A stretch of DNA of 40,102 nucleotides from an uncultured cyanobacterium (lineage in GTDB: Bacteria; Cyanobacteriota; Cyanobacteriia; Cyanobacteriales; Chroococcidiopsidaceae), in the NCBI GenBank assembly GCA_946221495.1, contig CAMIFA010000024.1, forward strand, positions 1 through 40,102, written 5' to 3'. Numbering within the stretch: position 1 is the first letter of the stretch; each line of letters starts with the position of its first letter. Shown here piece after piece: positions 7,736-16,836 of the stretch. The position numbers and the translations under genes were made by a program. The notes beneath the pieces were generated by a model, which saw nothing but the letters and a program-made list of their open reading frames with translations, had not been told where the DNA came from and searched no databases.

Positions 7736-9055
7736 TTAACCACTAACTACTTGACCATAAAGGTCGTAAATGTCAGCGTTGGTAATTTCAACTGGCATCA
7801 TCGACCCTAATTTTGCTCCGCCTTGGACGTAGACTAGACCATCGACTTCTGGCGAAAACCGAGCCGAACGACCAATAAATTCCCCAGTTTCCGGATTTTC
7901 TTGTTCAATCAGCACGTCAACTGTTTTGCCTACTTCAGCCTGATTTTTTTGTAATGAAATCGGCTGCTGAAGCTCCATTAATGCATCACGCCGCGCATCC
8001 ATGATCTCTTGAGGCAGTTGATTTGGCAGTTTAAACGCGGGAGTTTCCTCCTCCGGCGAGAATGTAAACACGCCTACATGATCGAACTGGTGACGCTGGA
8101 CAAATTGCAACAGATGTTCAAAGTGGGCATCTGTTTCCCCAGGAAAACCAACAATAAAGGTGGTTCGTAAAACTGCCTGGGGTAGCGCTTGTTTAATGGA
8201 TTCGATAATCCGATCGTTTACTTGTCCTTGCCAAGGGCGATTCATTACCTTGAGCATCTCTGGATGAGAGTGCTGCAATGGCAAATCTAGATAAGGCAGA
8301 AGATTTGGCGTTTCGGCAATTGCTGCTATTACTTCTGGAGTCAGTCCAGTAGGATAAGCGTAGTGCATCCGAATCCAAGGGATATCAACTTTACCCAAGG
8401 CGCGTAGCAGTTGAGCTAGACGCGGTTCACCGTATAAATCAACGCCGTAATTAGTGGTAATTTGAGAAATCAAAATGATTTCCTGCACTCCCTGAGCGCT
8501 CAGTTGTTGAGCTTCCGCGACGATTGATTCAATTGAACGCGATCGCTGCTTACCCCGCAGATGCGGAATAATACAAAACGCACACCGATAATCACAGCCT
8601 TCTGCTACTCGCAGGTAAGCTACACCTTCTGTTGTAGTCCGGTAGCGCGGCGTTGTTTCATCTGCAATATAAGTAGGCTCAGGTGAGACAAGTAAAACTT
8701 GTTCGCCTACTTCTACCCGCTCAATTACATCCACAATTTTGTGGTAGTCGCCAGTCCCAACTACCGCCACCGCTTCTGGCAATTCCTCCAATAGCTGCTC
8801 TTGGAAGTGTTGCGCCATACAGCCAGTAATGACGATTTTTTTCTCGGCAACAGCTAGCTCTACTAAAGTGCGGACAGATTCTTCACGAGCAGCTTGGATA
8901 AAGCTACAAGTGTTAACAATAACGTAATCCGCTAATTCTTCGTTGGTGTCTACTCCATACCCTGCTTGTACCAGCAGACCCAACATATGTTCTGTGTCAA
9001 TTCGGTTTTTTTCGCAGCCTAAATGAGAAATCGCAATGGTTGGCTTATCACCCAT
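7736..9055 (-). CDS. rimO: Ribosomal protein S12 methylthiotransferase RimO
   Basis: RimO is a radical-SAM enzyme that adds a methylthio group to a conserved Asp of ribosomal protein S12. The N-terminal UPF0004 domain carries Cys14 (HLGCEKN), Cys50 (VNTCSF) and Cys79 (ITGCMAQ) for one 4Fe-4S cluster. The radical-SAM motif CDYRCAFC supplies Cys154, 158 and 161, and a TRAM-like C-terminus (VDVLIEQENPETGEFIGRS) follows. The 439-residue length is normal for RimO. The HLGCEKN signature favours RimO over the tRNA enzyme MiaB. It diverges from btpA and is followed by the helicase gene. Confidence 0.93.
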   Translation of the reverse strand: MGDKPTIAISHLGCEKNRIDTEHMLGLLVQAGYGVDTNEELADYVIVNTCSFIQAAREESVRTLVELAVAEKKIVITGCMAQHFQEQLLEELPEAVAVVGTGDYHKIVDVIERVEVGEQVLLVSPEPTYIADETTPRYRTTTEGVAYLRVAEGCDYRCAFCIIPHLRGKQRSRSIESIVAEAQQLSAQGVQEIILISQITTNYGVDLYGEPRLAQLLRALGKVDIPWIRMHYAYPTGLTPEVIAAIAETPNLLPYLDLPLQHSHPEMLKVMNRPWQGQVNDRIIESIKQALPQAVLRTTFIVGFPGETDAHFEHLLQFVQRHQFDHVGVFTFSPEEETPAFKLPNQLPQEIMDARRDALMELQQPISLQKNQAEVGKTVDVLIEQENPETGEFIGRSARFSPEVDGLVYVQGGAKLGSMMPVEITNADIYDLYGQVVSG

Positions 9056-9488
9056 ACAGTGAGAGGTACTCAGATTGTAAAGTTAAAAAACTATCAGCAG
9101 ATTTTGATTCCTTTGCTTTTGTTAAGTAAGGAGCTACCTGAAATAGCTATGAAAATCATCTAGATGCCTTTTGAAGCGGGGCTTAGTGGATGAAACTGTG
9201 GATCTTCGAGGTTTTTTAATTTTTAACTCTAAAGTACCAATTGTTATACTGGTATTAAGCTACCCTACCCTGCTTGCTGAAAGCCTTTACCACAGAAATA
9301 CCTGTAGTAATCAGCCTTTTAGTTAGTGAGCGGCAAACTCATAAATATTGCATGATTTTATCTTAACATATCTTATGGGTACTGTAGTATCTATCTCCAA
9401 TCTTGGTGGTGGATAGTACGGCACTTGATAAAATTTAAGTTCTATATAACTTAAAACTTGCAGCTGAGTCCGTAATAGTTTAAATGAA
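9056..9488. other. Divergent intergenic region between rimO and btpA
   Basis: These 433 bp contain no supportable ORF or RNA gene. They must hold the promoters of rimO (minus) and btpA (plus). AT-rich stretches are present, but I could not assign a convincing -35/-10 pair or a regulator site. Confidence 0.5.
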
Positions 9489-10343
9489 GTGGACTTGAAT
9501 CAGCTATTTAAAACACCAAATCCGATCATCGGCGTTGTTCATTTACTACCGCTTCCCACCTCACCCTGCTGGGGAGGCAATTTAAAAGCAGTTATAGACC
9601 GCGCAGAGCAAGAGGCAGCAGCGCTGGCTAGTGGTGGCGTTGACGGGATCATCGTTGAGAATTTTTTTGACGCGCCGTTTACTAAAAGCCAAGTAGATCC
9701 AGCCATTGTAAGTGCAATGACTTTGGTGATCCATCGGTTGATGCACCTGGTGACACTACCGATTGGGATCAATGTTTTGCGTAACGATGCCCATAGTGCA
9801 ATGGCGATCGCCACAGTTGTCAAGGCGCAATTTATCCGCGTCAACGTCCTGACAGGCGTAATGGCAACTGACCAGGGCTTAATTGAGGGACAGGCACACG
9901 AGTTGCTGCGCTATCGGCGGGAGTTGGGTAGCGACGTGAAAATATTAGCTGATGTGCTAGTAAAACACGCTCGTCCTTTAGGTTCTCCTAATCTTACTAC
10001 TGCCGTCCAAGACACAATTGAGCGCGGTTTAGCAGACGCGGTAATTTTATCTGGTTGGGCGACTGGCAGCCCTCCTAACTTGGAAGATTTGGAACTAGCA
10101 ACAGCAGCAGCTAATGGCACTCCGGTTTTTATTGGCAGTGGCGCTAGCTGGGAAAACGTTTCTACTCTGATGTCAGCCGCAGATGGGGTGATTGTTTCTA
10201 GTTCCCTCAAGCGCCGAGGTCGTCGGGATCAACCGATTGATCCAATTCGCGTTAGCCAATTTGTTGAAGCTGTACGCAATAGCGATCGCCCGCAAATTAA
10301 ACCAACACCGCCGTCGGTGAAGCCATCAGTTATTAGTCAATAG
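9489..10343 (+). CDS. btpA: BtpA family protein (photosystem I biogenesis)
   Basis: This 284-residue protein begins with the family signature LFKTPNPIIGVVHLLPLP. A TIM-barrel-like fold is suggested by GVDGIIVENFFDAPF, FIRVNVLTGVMATDQG and GTPVFIGSGASWENV. BtpA of Synechocystis is a thylakoid-associated protein needed to accumulate photosystem I reaction-centre proteins; the biochemical activity of the family is unsettled. The start is GTG at 9489, and the ATG at 9484 is out of frame. The VKOR fusion gene follows after 114 bp on the same strand, so the two could be co-expressed. About 25 C-terminal residues rich in Pro and Ser look non-conserved. Confidence 0.9.
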   Translation: MDLNQLFKTPNPIIGVVHLLPLPTSPCWGGNLKAVIDRAEQEAAALASGGVDGIIVENFFDAPFTKSQVDPAIVSAMTLVIHRLMHLVTLPIGINVLRNDAHSAMAIATVVKAQFIRVNVLTGVMATDQGLIEGQAHELLRYRRELGSDVKILADVLVKHARPLGSPNLTTAVQDTIERGLADAVILSGWATGSPPNLEDLELATAAANGTPVFIGSGASWENVSTLMSAADGVIVSSSLKRRGRRDQPIDPIRVSQFVEAVRNSDRPQIKPTPPSVKPSVISQ

Positions 10344-10457
10344 TCAAAATGGTCAGCTAAAATATAACGGACTCTTTCAGGTGATCCTCCGCCCCAAAAA
10401 TGTCTGTTATGAGTTCTAGCTGAAGTTAATTTAGTCCCAGCCAAAGAAGTTAATGCA

Positions 10458-11435
10458 ATGAGTCGCCGACGTTCTATTCCCTGGATTCATCGATGGTCTC
10501 GTCCCCTAATCGCCGCGATCGCGGGACTGGGTGCTTTGACAACAGCTTATCTTACCGTAGTCAAGCTCACCCAAAGCTCTACTGCCTGTCCTACCGCAAG
10601 CTGCGACTTGGTACTTGCTAGCGACTATGCCACGATTTTTGGACAACCACTAGCGTTGTTTGGCTTCCTAGCTTATACAAGCATGGTGATCTTTGCCTTA
10701 GCGCCCTTGGCAGTTAACCCCGCCCAAAAGAAAGAACAGGGGTTAAAACTAGAAAATTTGACTTGGTCGCTATTATTGGCAGGGGCGATCGCCATGTCAG
10801 TCTTTAGCGGCTACTTAATTTACCTGCTATTCTTCCAAATTAAAGCCCTTTGTCTTTACTGCCTCGCTTCAGCCATCTTTTCCCTTAGTTTGTTGGTACT
10901 AACTATTATCGGTCGCGCTTGGGAGGATATTGGACAAATTATATTTACGGCAATTGTCGTTGGTATGGTGACTTTAATAGGCACTCTTGGTGTTTATGCG
11001 GGTGTAAATGAACCAAGTGCTACAAGCGGCTCAAATGTAGGGCAAAATAGCCCTCCCACCCTCAGTCCTACAGGAGAACCAACTCCTGGAGTCGGTTGGC
11101 CAATTACTACGACTTCTGGGGAAGCCGAAATTGCTTTAGCGCGTCATCTTACTCAGATAGGTGCTAAGGAATATGTTGCTTGGTGGTGTCCCCATTGCCA
11201 CGAACAAAAGCAGCTATTTGGTAAAGAAGCTTATAGTGAAATTAATCACATTGAGTGCGATCCTAGTGGTCAAAATGCGCGTCCAGACCTCTGCCAAGCA
11301 GCAAAAGTTCAAAGCTACCCCAGTTGGGAAATTAAAGGACAATTATATTCCGGTGTGAAATCATTGGAGGAACTGGCGCGGCTTTCTGGCTACACAGGTC
11401 TTCGGAACTTTAAAAACTTTACAGCAAAGCCCTAA
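10458..11435 (+). CDS. Vitamin K epoxide reductase-thioredoxin fusion (disulfide-forming)
   Basis: This 325-residue membrane protein joins a VKOR domain to a thioredoxin-like domain. The VKOR part has four or five helices, the loop cysteines C44 and C49 (CPTASC) and the quinone-side CxxC C132/C135 (CLYC). A Pro/Thr/Gly-rich linker (about 187-218) leads to the thioredoxin-like domain with C244-P-H-C247. In cyanobacteria and plants such fusions (called LTO1 in plants) oxidise lumenal or periplasmic protein thiols using quinone, and affect photosystem assembly. All expected cysteines are present. A terminator follows at 11485. Confidence 0.93.
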   Translation: MSRRRSIPWIHRWSRPLIAAIAGLGALTTAYLTVVKLTQSSTACPTASCDLVLASDYATIFGQPLALFGFLAYTSMVIFALAPLAVNPAQKKEQGLKLENLTWSLLLAGAIAMSVFSGYLIYLLFFQIKALCLYCLASAIFSLSLLVLTIIGRAWEDIGQIIFTAIVVGMVTLIGTLGVYAGVNEPSATSGSNVGQNSPPTLSPTGEPTPGVGWPITTTSGEAEIALARHLTQIGAKEYVAWWCPHCHEQKQLFGKEAYSEINHIECDPSGQNARPDLCQAAKVQSYPSWEIKGQLYSGVKSLEELARLSGYTGLRNFKNFTAKP

Positions 11436-11484
11436 CAACCAGAAAAAAGTCAAAGTAAGTCAAATACAAGATAAGTAGACTTTT

Positions 11485-11516
11485 AAGTCGTTGAGGCATT
11501 CCCCAACGACTTTTTC
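11485..11516 (+). terminator. Rho-independent terminator after VKOR fusion gene
   Basis: The 9-bp stem AAGTCGTTG / CAACGACTT (11485-11493 with 11504-11512) is followed by a TTTTT run. It lies about 50 nt after the stop codon. Confidence 0.88.
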
Positions 11517-11554
11517 ATTAACTGATGCTAAGAGTGATCCAGATGATAAAAGCT

Positions 11555-11670
11555 AGGACTTACGCACTAGTAACGGAAAAACGAACCGCCTTCACGTAGT
11601 GTAGCGATAGCGTTTAGAACACAAAGTACACAAAGGAATAAGAGTTTGAGAGAGTTTTTGCGTAAGTCCT
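11555..11670. mobile_element. MITE-like element, copy 1 (116 bp)
   Basis: The ends are perfect 12-bp inverted repeats, AGGACTTACGCA (11555-11566) and TGCGTAAGTCCT (11659-11670). There is no coding capacity. The interior (AACGAACCGC, GTGTAGCGATAGCG, ATAAGAGTTTGA) is shared with the copy at 12251. This end sequence is a common miniature element in cyanobacteria. A clear target duplication is not visible: AAAAGC occurs on both sides but not directly at the ends. Confidence 0.85.
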
Positions 11671-11955
11671 GAAAAGCATCACTAAGAGCAAAGTCTTTTG
11701 GAGGCTGAAAATATTTCTCAAAGTAAATTCTATTCTTTTCTTTGCTACCCCTTGAATTATTTTCTTTGCATAGGCTTATTACAAAAGGCTTTGGTTATCC
11801 AAAATTTCGCTTGGTAGCTAAAGCCTCCTAGAAAACACCTAAAATTAACGCCTATTTACTTGCTTAAAAACCGTAATTGTACTGGCGATTATTTCATATT
11901 TGCAAGACTAGAATCAACACAGTTGATCGCGATTCCTCTCCTGCTTCTAGTTACA

Positions 11956-11990
11956 CCGCCAGTAATACAAAGTTGCTGGCGGATTCCTTA
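11956..11990 (+). promoter_or_regulatory. Hairpin in the leader of the 35-residue ORF
   Basis: CCGCCAG and CTGGCGG form a 7-bp stem with a loop of about 13 nt, ending about 25 nt before the ATG at 12009. No T run follows, so it is not a normal terminator. It may be a 5' UTR stability or translation-control element, which is inference only. Confidence 0.4.
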
Positions 11991-12008
11991 AAAAAGTGAG
12001 ACACTACC

Positions 12009-12116
12009 ATGTTACCTCTGGAAACTTTCTTCGCCTTTAGCTTTGGTTCCATCTTTGTTGTAGCTTTAATAGCCACTTGGCTACGCTATCTTCCCACCCC
12101 AAGCAACCAACGCTAA
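12009..12116 (+). CDS. 35-residue single-helix membrane protein, unknown
   Basis: The ORF runs from ATG to TAA and encodes MLPLETFFAF, then a hydrophobic helix (SFGSIFVVALIATW), then a short basic tail (LRYLPTPSNQR). The size and one-helix layout resemble small photosynthetic or respiratory complex subunits. It does not match the PsbI/J/K/L/M/N/T/X/Y, PetG/L/M/N or PsaI/J/M sequences I can recall. A leader hairpin upstream and a strong terminator downstream frame it as a transcription unit. It is bracketed by two MITE-like copies in the same orientation. It could be an undescribed small subunit or a chance ORF; I favour a real gene. Confidence 0.6.
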   Translation: MLPLETFFAFSFGSIFVVALIATWLRYLPTPSNQR

Positions 12117-12158
12117 TTTTTATCACCAAATTAAACAAAATTCTAAATTATTTTAAGC

Positions 12159-12206
12159 GCGATACCCCAAACATTATTTAAAAAGGGTATCGCTATTTTA
12201 TTTTTA
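12159..12206 (+). terminator. Rho-independent terminator after the 35-residue ORF
   Basis: GCGATACCC (12159-12167) pairs with GGGTATCGC (12185-12193), followed by TATTTTATTTTTATT. It begins about 43 nt after the small ORF's stop codon and supports that ORF being transcribed. Confidence 0.85.
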
Positions 12207-12250
12207 TTAAACATACTACTATTACTTTGATTTTATATTTGCAAGATTAT

Positions 12251-12382
12251 AGGACTTACGCACTAGTAACGAAAAAACGAACCGCATTCACGTAGCTTGC
12301 TTCTCCGAAGGAGTAGTGTAGCGATAGCGTTTAGGACACATAGACAGGGATAAGAGTTTGAAAGAGTTTTTGCGTAAGTCTT
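12251..12382. mobile_element. MITE-like element, copy 2 (132 bp)
   Basis: It shares the left end AGGACTTACGCA (12251-12262) and interior with copy 1, in the same orientation. The right end TGCGTAAGTCTT differs by one base. Compared with copy 1 it carries a 21-bp extra segment (about 12297-12317, containing GCTTCTCCGAAGGAG) and lacks about 5 bp further on, which accounts for the 16-bp length difference. Confidence 0.85.
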
Positions 12383-12522
12383 GTTAATAACAAAATTTTA
12401 GGAATTAGAATTGGGTAGATGTTCTAGTTATCCTATGTGCCGAGTAAAACCTAATTTGCAGAGTTTGGGAGACAAGCAATTTTAGCTAGAAATAGATACT
12501 TCTAAATTAGTGCAATCCAATT

Positions 12523-13956
12523 TTAATGACTCGCTTGTAAACCAAGCTGGACGAATCTCAACAAAAATACTCCAGCCAACAGCCACATAGGTAAGGTAAG
12601 TTCGTGGAATTTACCTTGAAAAGTTTTAATTAGAGGGTAAGTAATAAAGCCGATAGCTAATCCTTCGGCAATTGAGTAAGTTAAAGGCATCATCAAAATT
12701 GTTAAAAACGAGGGAATTGCTTCTGCGGGATCACTCCAACGAATTCCGCCAATACTTTCTGCCATTAGCACCCCAACAATTACTAGCGCTGGTGCTGTTG
12801 CAAAACCAGGAATAGCGGCTAGTAGGGGAATAAAAAATATAGACATTGCAAATAAGCAAGCAACGACAACAGCAGTAAATCCTGTGCGTCCCCCCTCAGC
12901 TATACCAGCTGCTGACTCAATATAAGTTGATAAGGTCGAAGTACCGAGTGTAGCACCTACAGGAATACCGATCGCATCTGCGAGTAATGCTCTACCAGCA
13001 CGTGGAAGTGTACCTTTTTCGTTGATGTATCCCGCTTGAATCCCTAGTCCTGTCAAAGTACCAATTGTGTCAAAAATATCGACAAATAGAAATACTAGCA
13101 ATATCGATAAGAAATCCCAAATATCGGTTCGTAATATCTCAGGAATACCAAAAATTGCCTGACCGAATAAATCATCAGGTAGGGGAGGTAGTGCAACAAT
13201 TGCTTTTGGTAGGGGTGCGATGCCGAGAATCCATCCGAGTAATGCAGTTGCCAAAATTCCGTATAGTAATGCGCCTTTGATCCGACGCGCGACTAATGCT
13301 GCTGTAATCAAAATCCCAAAGCTTGCCATTAAAGTAGCAGGATTATTAAAAGCGCCTAAAGTAGTTTTAGTAGTTTCGTTAGCAACTATTAAACCCGCGC
13401 CGCCAGTAGCTGGATCTCCGGATAAACCAATATAAGCAATAAATAAACCAATTCCTGCTGCTGTTGCTCGTTTGAGGCATTCGGGAATTGCCATAATCAT
13501 TTGATTGCGGATATTTGAGAGGGTGAGAGCCAGAATAATTAGACCTTCAACAAATACAGCGCTGAGTGCGACTCGCCAGTTAATTTTTAACCCCAGAACG
13601 ACAGAAAAGGTAAAATAGGCGTTCAACCCCATAGCTGGAGCTAGAGCAAACGGGTAATTAGCGACTAAACCCATAGTTAAGGTGGCAATTGTCGCTGATA
13701 TTGCTGTGGCGATCGCTAATTCACTAAATAAATCTTTTGGCTGTTGTAGAAAAATTGCATTAGATAAAATACTAGGATTAACCGCCAAAATGTAAGCCAT
13801 AGCCATGAAAGTAGTTACTCCCGCCAATATCTCTTGATGAAAGTTCGTCTGATTTTCCGCAAATTTAAAGAATCTCGCTATTTTTCCTAGTAAGCCAGTT
13901 GGTTGAATTAATTCACTTGAGCCAGGCTTATTTATGTATTCAGATTCTTTGCTCAT
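12523..13956 (-). CDS. NCS2 family purine permease (AzgA/AdeP/GhxP-like)
   Basis: This 477-residue protein has about 12-14 membrane segments. Family motifs are EILAGVTTFMAMAYILAVNP near the N-terminus, FALAPAMGLNAYF, LFVDIFDTIGTLTGLG, and TSTLSTYIESAAGIAEGGRTG. Members of this branch import adenine, guanine or hypoxanthine with protons across the inner membrane. Substrate preference cannot be read by eye. ATG at 13956 has AAGGA immediately upstream. It diverges from the AI-2E gene. No purine riboswitch was recognised in its leader. Confidence 0.9.
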   Translation of the reverse strand: MSKESEYINKPGSSELIQPTGLLGKIARFFKFAENQTNFHQEILAGVTTFMAMAYILAVNPSILSNAIFLQQPKDLFSELAIATAISATIATLTMGLVANYPFALAPAMGLNAYFTFSVVLGLKINWRVALSAVFVEGLIILALTLSNIRNQMIMAIPECLKRATAAGIGLFIAYIGLSGDPATGGAGLIVANETTKTTLGAFNNPATLMASFGILITAALVARRIKGALLYGILATALLGWILGIAPLPKAIVALPPLPDDLFGQAIFGIPEILRTDIWDFLSILLVFLFVDIFDTIGTLTGLGIQAGYINEKGTLPRAGRALLADAIGIPVGATLGTSTLSTYIESAAGIAEGGRTGFTAVVVACLFAMSIFFIPLLAAIPGFATAPALVIVGVLMAESIGGIRWSDPAEAIPSFLTILMMPLTYSIAEGLAIGFITYPLIKTFQGKFHELTLPMWLLAGVFLLRFVQLGLQASH

Positions 13957-14343
13957 TTCCTTAGTTTTTAGTTACTGTATTCAATTAAGTTACTATCCAT
14001 CTTTAAAGTAAAATAGATAAATTTATACAGATAATTTAAATTAAAACGAGATAAATAGAATCCTAGTTTTACTAAATAAAGAAATAATTTTGAAATCTAG
14101 CTTACTTCATTGAGTGGGAACTATCCTAAAAAATAGACTTGTTGTATATTCAAGCTGAATGACATAATTTAATTCAATAATCGCTACATTTATACGAGGT
14201 ATACTCTTGCAAAGAGCCGGAGTATGAAATGTACCAAGCGTAAGTCATTAGTTATCAAGTTAAACCAAACATAAATACTCCTAATGACTATTGACTAATG
14301 ACTACTTAATCAACTAAGTGTTTTGTCAAAAAATAAAGCCTTG
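13957..14343. other. Divergent intergenic region with AGTCATTAGT inverted repeats
   Basis: AGTCATTAGT (14243-14252) is matched by its inverse complement ACTAATGACT (14294-14303), with a further CTAATGACTATTG at 14281. Such tracts recur in the window (4908, 36181). No ORF is supported. The region must include the promoters of the purine permease and AI-2E genes. Confidence 0.6.
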
Positions 14344-15471
14344 ATGAATCGTGTATTTTCACCTCTCCAACAGTTCCTACTTACTTGGCTATTGCTGCTG
14401 GTAACGAGTTGGGCAACTCTAACTGCACTCAGGTATGTAGGAGAGCTTCTTAGTATTTTAATTACAGCCGGATTAATTGCATTTCTACTTAATTATGCCG
14501 TTGCTGGGCTGCAACCATTTCTGCGGCGAAATGTAGCAGCAGTGCTTGTCTACTTAGTGACAGGCTTCACTGTTGCCTTAATTGCCGTTACCCTCGTCCC
14601 CCCAGTATTTAACCAAGCACGGCTTTTTGTGACCAACTTACCGTCGTTAGTAGATTCTGGTCAACAACAATTAACTGCCTTCCAAACTTGGAGTGTAGAG
14701 CGCAATTTGCCGTTCGATGTTAGGACATTATCATCGCAACTATTAGCACAACTGCAAACTCAAATCGAAGCGATCGCTACTAGGGGTTTAGGCTTGGTAG
14801 TAGGCACATTTAACTGGTTTTTAGACTTGATCTTAATTGTGGTGCTTTCGTTTTATATGCTCATCGATAGCGAACGGGTTTGGGGAGGTGTAACTAGTAT
14901 CCTGACACCAAAAATCCGCGACGGGTTAACAGAAGCACTGCAACGTAACCTCCAGAGATTTGTTTCTGGTCAGTTATTGTTAGGGCTATTTATGGCGATT
15001 ACCCTGGCGCTGGCATTTTGGATATTGCGAGTTCCGTTTTTTCTCTTGTTTGCTGTATTTATCGGTTTAATGGAAGTAATTCCATTTGTGGGAGCAACCC
15101 TAGGAATTGCCACTGTAGCGATCGTGGTAGCATTTATCGATTGGTGGCTAGCACTACAAGTATTAGCAGTAGCAATTTCAATTCAGCAGGTCAAAGATAA
15201 TTTAGTAGCCCCGCGAATTATGGGCAACCTCACAGGATTATCGCCAGTAATTATCTTTGTCTCTTTGATCCTGGGGGCGCAATTCGGAGGATTCTTAGGG
15301 GTAATTCTAGCAATTCCGCTTACAGGTGTGGGTAAAAGTTTAGCGGAAATTATTGGTGATCCAATGTTACCACCCCAAACTGGCTCTTTCTTTCACAATC
15401 CTTTTGCCGAGAATAATGTTAAATCATCAGGAACTCAGCGAGACAAGGCAATGGAACACACGCAGTCTTGA
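14344..15471 (+). CDS. AI-2E family transporter (PerM/UPF0118)
   Basis: This polytopic membrane protein of about 375 residues has two N-terminal helix pairs, a soluble middle part (VPPVFNQARLFVTNLPSLVDSG), and a C-terminal bundle with the family signatures PFVGATLGI and QQVKDNLVAPRIMG. Family members have been linked to export of autoinducer-2, Na+/H+ exchange or other small molecules; the substrate here is unknown. ATG at 14344 is preferred over TTG seven codons upstream because it gives a normal N-terminus. The last about 30 residues are hydrophilic and weakly conserved. Confidence 0.88.
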   Translation: MNRVFSPLQQFLLTWLLLLVTSWATLTALRYVGELLSILITAGLIAFLLNYAVAGLQPFLRRNVAAVLVYLVTGFTVALIAVTLVPPVFNQARLFVTNLPSLVDSGQQQLTAFQTWSVERNLPFDVRTLSSQLLAQLQTQIEAIATRGLGLVVGTFNWFLDLILIVVLSFYMLIDSERVWGGVTSILTPKIRDGLTEALQRNLQRFVSGQLLLGLFMAITLALAFWILRVPFFLLFAVFIGLMEVIPFVGATLGIATVAIVVAFIDWWLALQVLAVAISIQQVKDNLVAPRIMGNLTGLSPVIIFVSLILGAQFGGFLGVILAIPLTGVGKSLAEIIGDPMLPPQTGSFFHNPFAENNVKSSGTQRDKAMEHTQS

Positions 15472-15638
15472 AGCAGGAGTTAGGGAAATACAGAAAAATT
15501 TTGCAACCGCCTTAGTGGTTAATCTGAATTTAAATCATTTCGCGTTCCCATAGGGAACTGTTAATACTTTTAGATAAGAGTTGTGCGATTCTGGATTAAT
15601 ACCCCAAACACTTCAAACTTTTTAGACGGTAGGACACA

Positions 15639-16790
15639 ATGGACAACAAATTGATGCTGATGATTCCTGGTCCAACGCCAGTACCAGAGGCGGCGTTACT
15701 TGCTTTGGCAAAGCACCCGATTGGTCACCGCAGTGGGGAATTTAGTAACTTAATGGCAGAGGTGACACAAAACCTCAAATGGCTGCACCAAACTGAAAGT
15801 GATGTGCTGATGCTGACTGCTAGTGGTACTGGTGCTGTAGAAGCTGGAATGATTAATTTCTTGAGTCCAGGCGATCGCATTTTAGTTGGTTGTAACGGCA
15901 AATTTGGCGATCGCTGGGCGGAAGTTGGTGAAGCTTATAGTTTGCAAGTAGAAAAAATTACGGCAGAGTGGGGACAACCGCTTGATCCCCAGTTATTTGC
16001 CCAAAAACTCCAAGCTGACACTCAAAAGCAAATTAAAGCTGTCGTTATTACCCACAGCGAAACTTCAACGGGTGTGCTTAATGACTTAGAAACAATTAAC
16101 CGCCACGTCAAAGAACACGGTGAAGCTTTAATTATTGTGGATGCTGTAACGAGTTTAGGCGCAGTTAATGTGCCAATGGATGCTTGGGGTTTAGATGTAG
16201 TTGCTTCTGGTTCCCAAAAAGGTTACATGATTCCCCCAGGATTAGGCTTTGTTGCTGTTAGTCCTAAAGCTTGGGAAGCTTATAAAACTGCGAAATTGCC
16301 GCGCTACTACCTGGACTTAGGTAAATATCGCAAATCTACTGCGAAAAACACTACTCCCTTTACGCCGCCAGTTAATTTGATGGTTGCTTTGCACACCACT
16401 TTGCGGATGATGAAAGATGAAGGCTTAGAGGCTATTTTCGCGCGACACCAACGCTTAATGAATGCTAGCCGCGCCGGAGCAAAAGGTTTAAATTTACCTT
16501 TATTTGCGGCAGATGCTTATGCTAGTCCGGCGATTACTGCTGTAGCACCCCAAGAAGTTGAGGCTGAACAAATTCGCGCAATTATGAAGAAGAAGTTTGA
16601 TATTGCTTTAGCTGGCGGACAAGATCATCTTAAAGGTAAAATCTTCCGCATTGGGCATTTAGGCTTTGTGAGCGATCGCGATATCTTAAGTGCAATTTCA
16701 TCTTTGGAAGCTGCTCTTAGAGAATTAGGCTATGAAGGCTTTACTCCTGGTGCTGGTGTAGCGGCGGCGGCGCGGGTGTTTGCTTCTTAG
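15639..16790 (+). CDS. Class V aminotransferase (alanine/serine-glyoxylate type)
   Basis: This 383-residue PLP enzyme resembles alanine-glyoxylate and serine-glyoxylate aminotransferases, used in photorespiratory glyoxylate metabolism. In older annotations similar proteins are called the soluble hydrogenase 42-kDa subunit. Visible motifs are MIPGPTPVPEAAL at the N-terminus, LTASGTGAVEAGM for phosphate binding, HSETSTGVLN, VDAVTSLGA, and the PLP lysine in ASGSQKGYMIPPG. AGGA lies upstream of the ATG. Amino donor and acceptor cannot be fixed by eye. Confidence 0.88.
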   Translation: MDNKLMLMIPGPTPVPEAALLALAKHPIGHRSGEFSNLMAEVTQNLKWLHQTESDVLMLTASGTGAVEAGMINFLSPGDRILVGCNGKFGDRWAEVGEAYSLQVEKITAEWGQPLDPQLFAQKLQADTQKQIKAVVITHSETSTGVLNDLETINRHVKEHGEALIIVDAVTSLGAVNVPMDAWGLDVVASGSQKGYMIPPGLGFVAVSPKAWEAYKTAKLPRYYLDLGKYRKSTAKNTTPFTPPVNLMVALHTTLRMMKDEGLEAIFARHQRLMNASRAGAKGLNLPLFAADAYASPAITAVAPQEVEAEQIRAIMKKKFDIALAGGQDHLKGKIFRIGHLGFVSDRDILSAISSLEAALRELGYEGFTPGAGVAAAARVFAS

Positions 16791-16836
16791 TTAAATAACT
16801 GGGGCGATCGCTTCTCATTAACTGTTCTTAATTGAA

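Noticed and set aside
11547..11677. Target-site duplication around MITE copy 1
   Set aside because: AAAAGC occurs on both sides but is offset from the element ends by one base on each side, so it may be chance.
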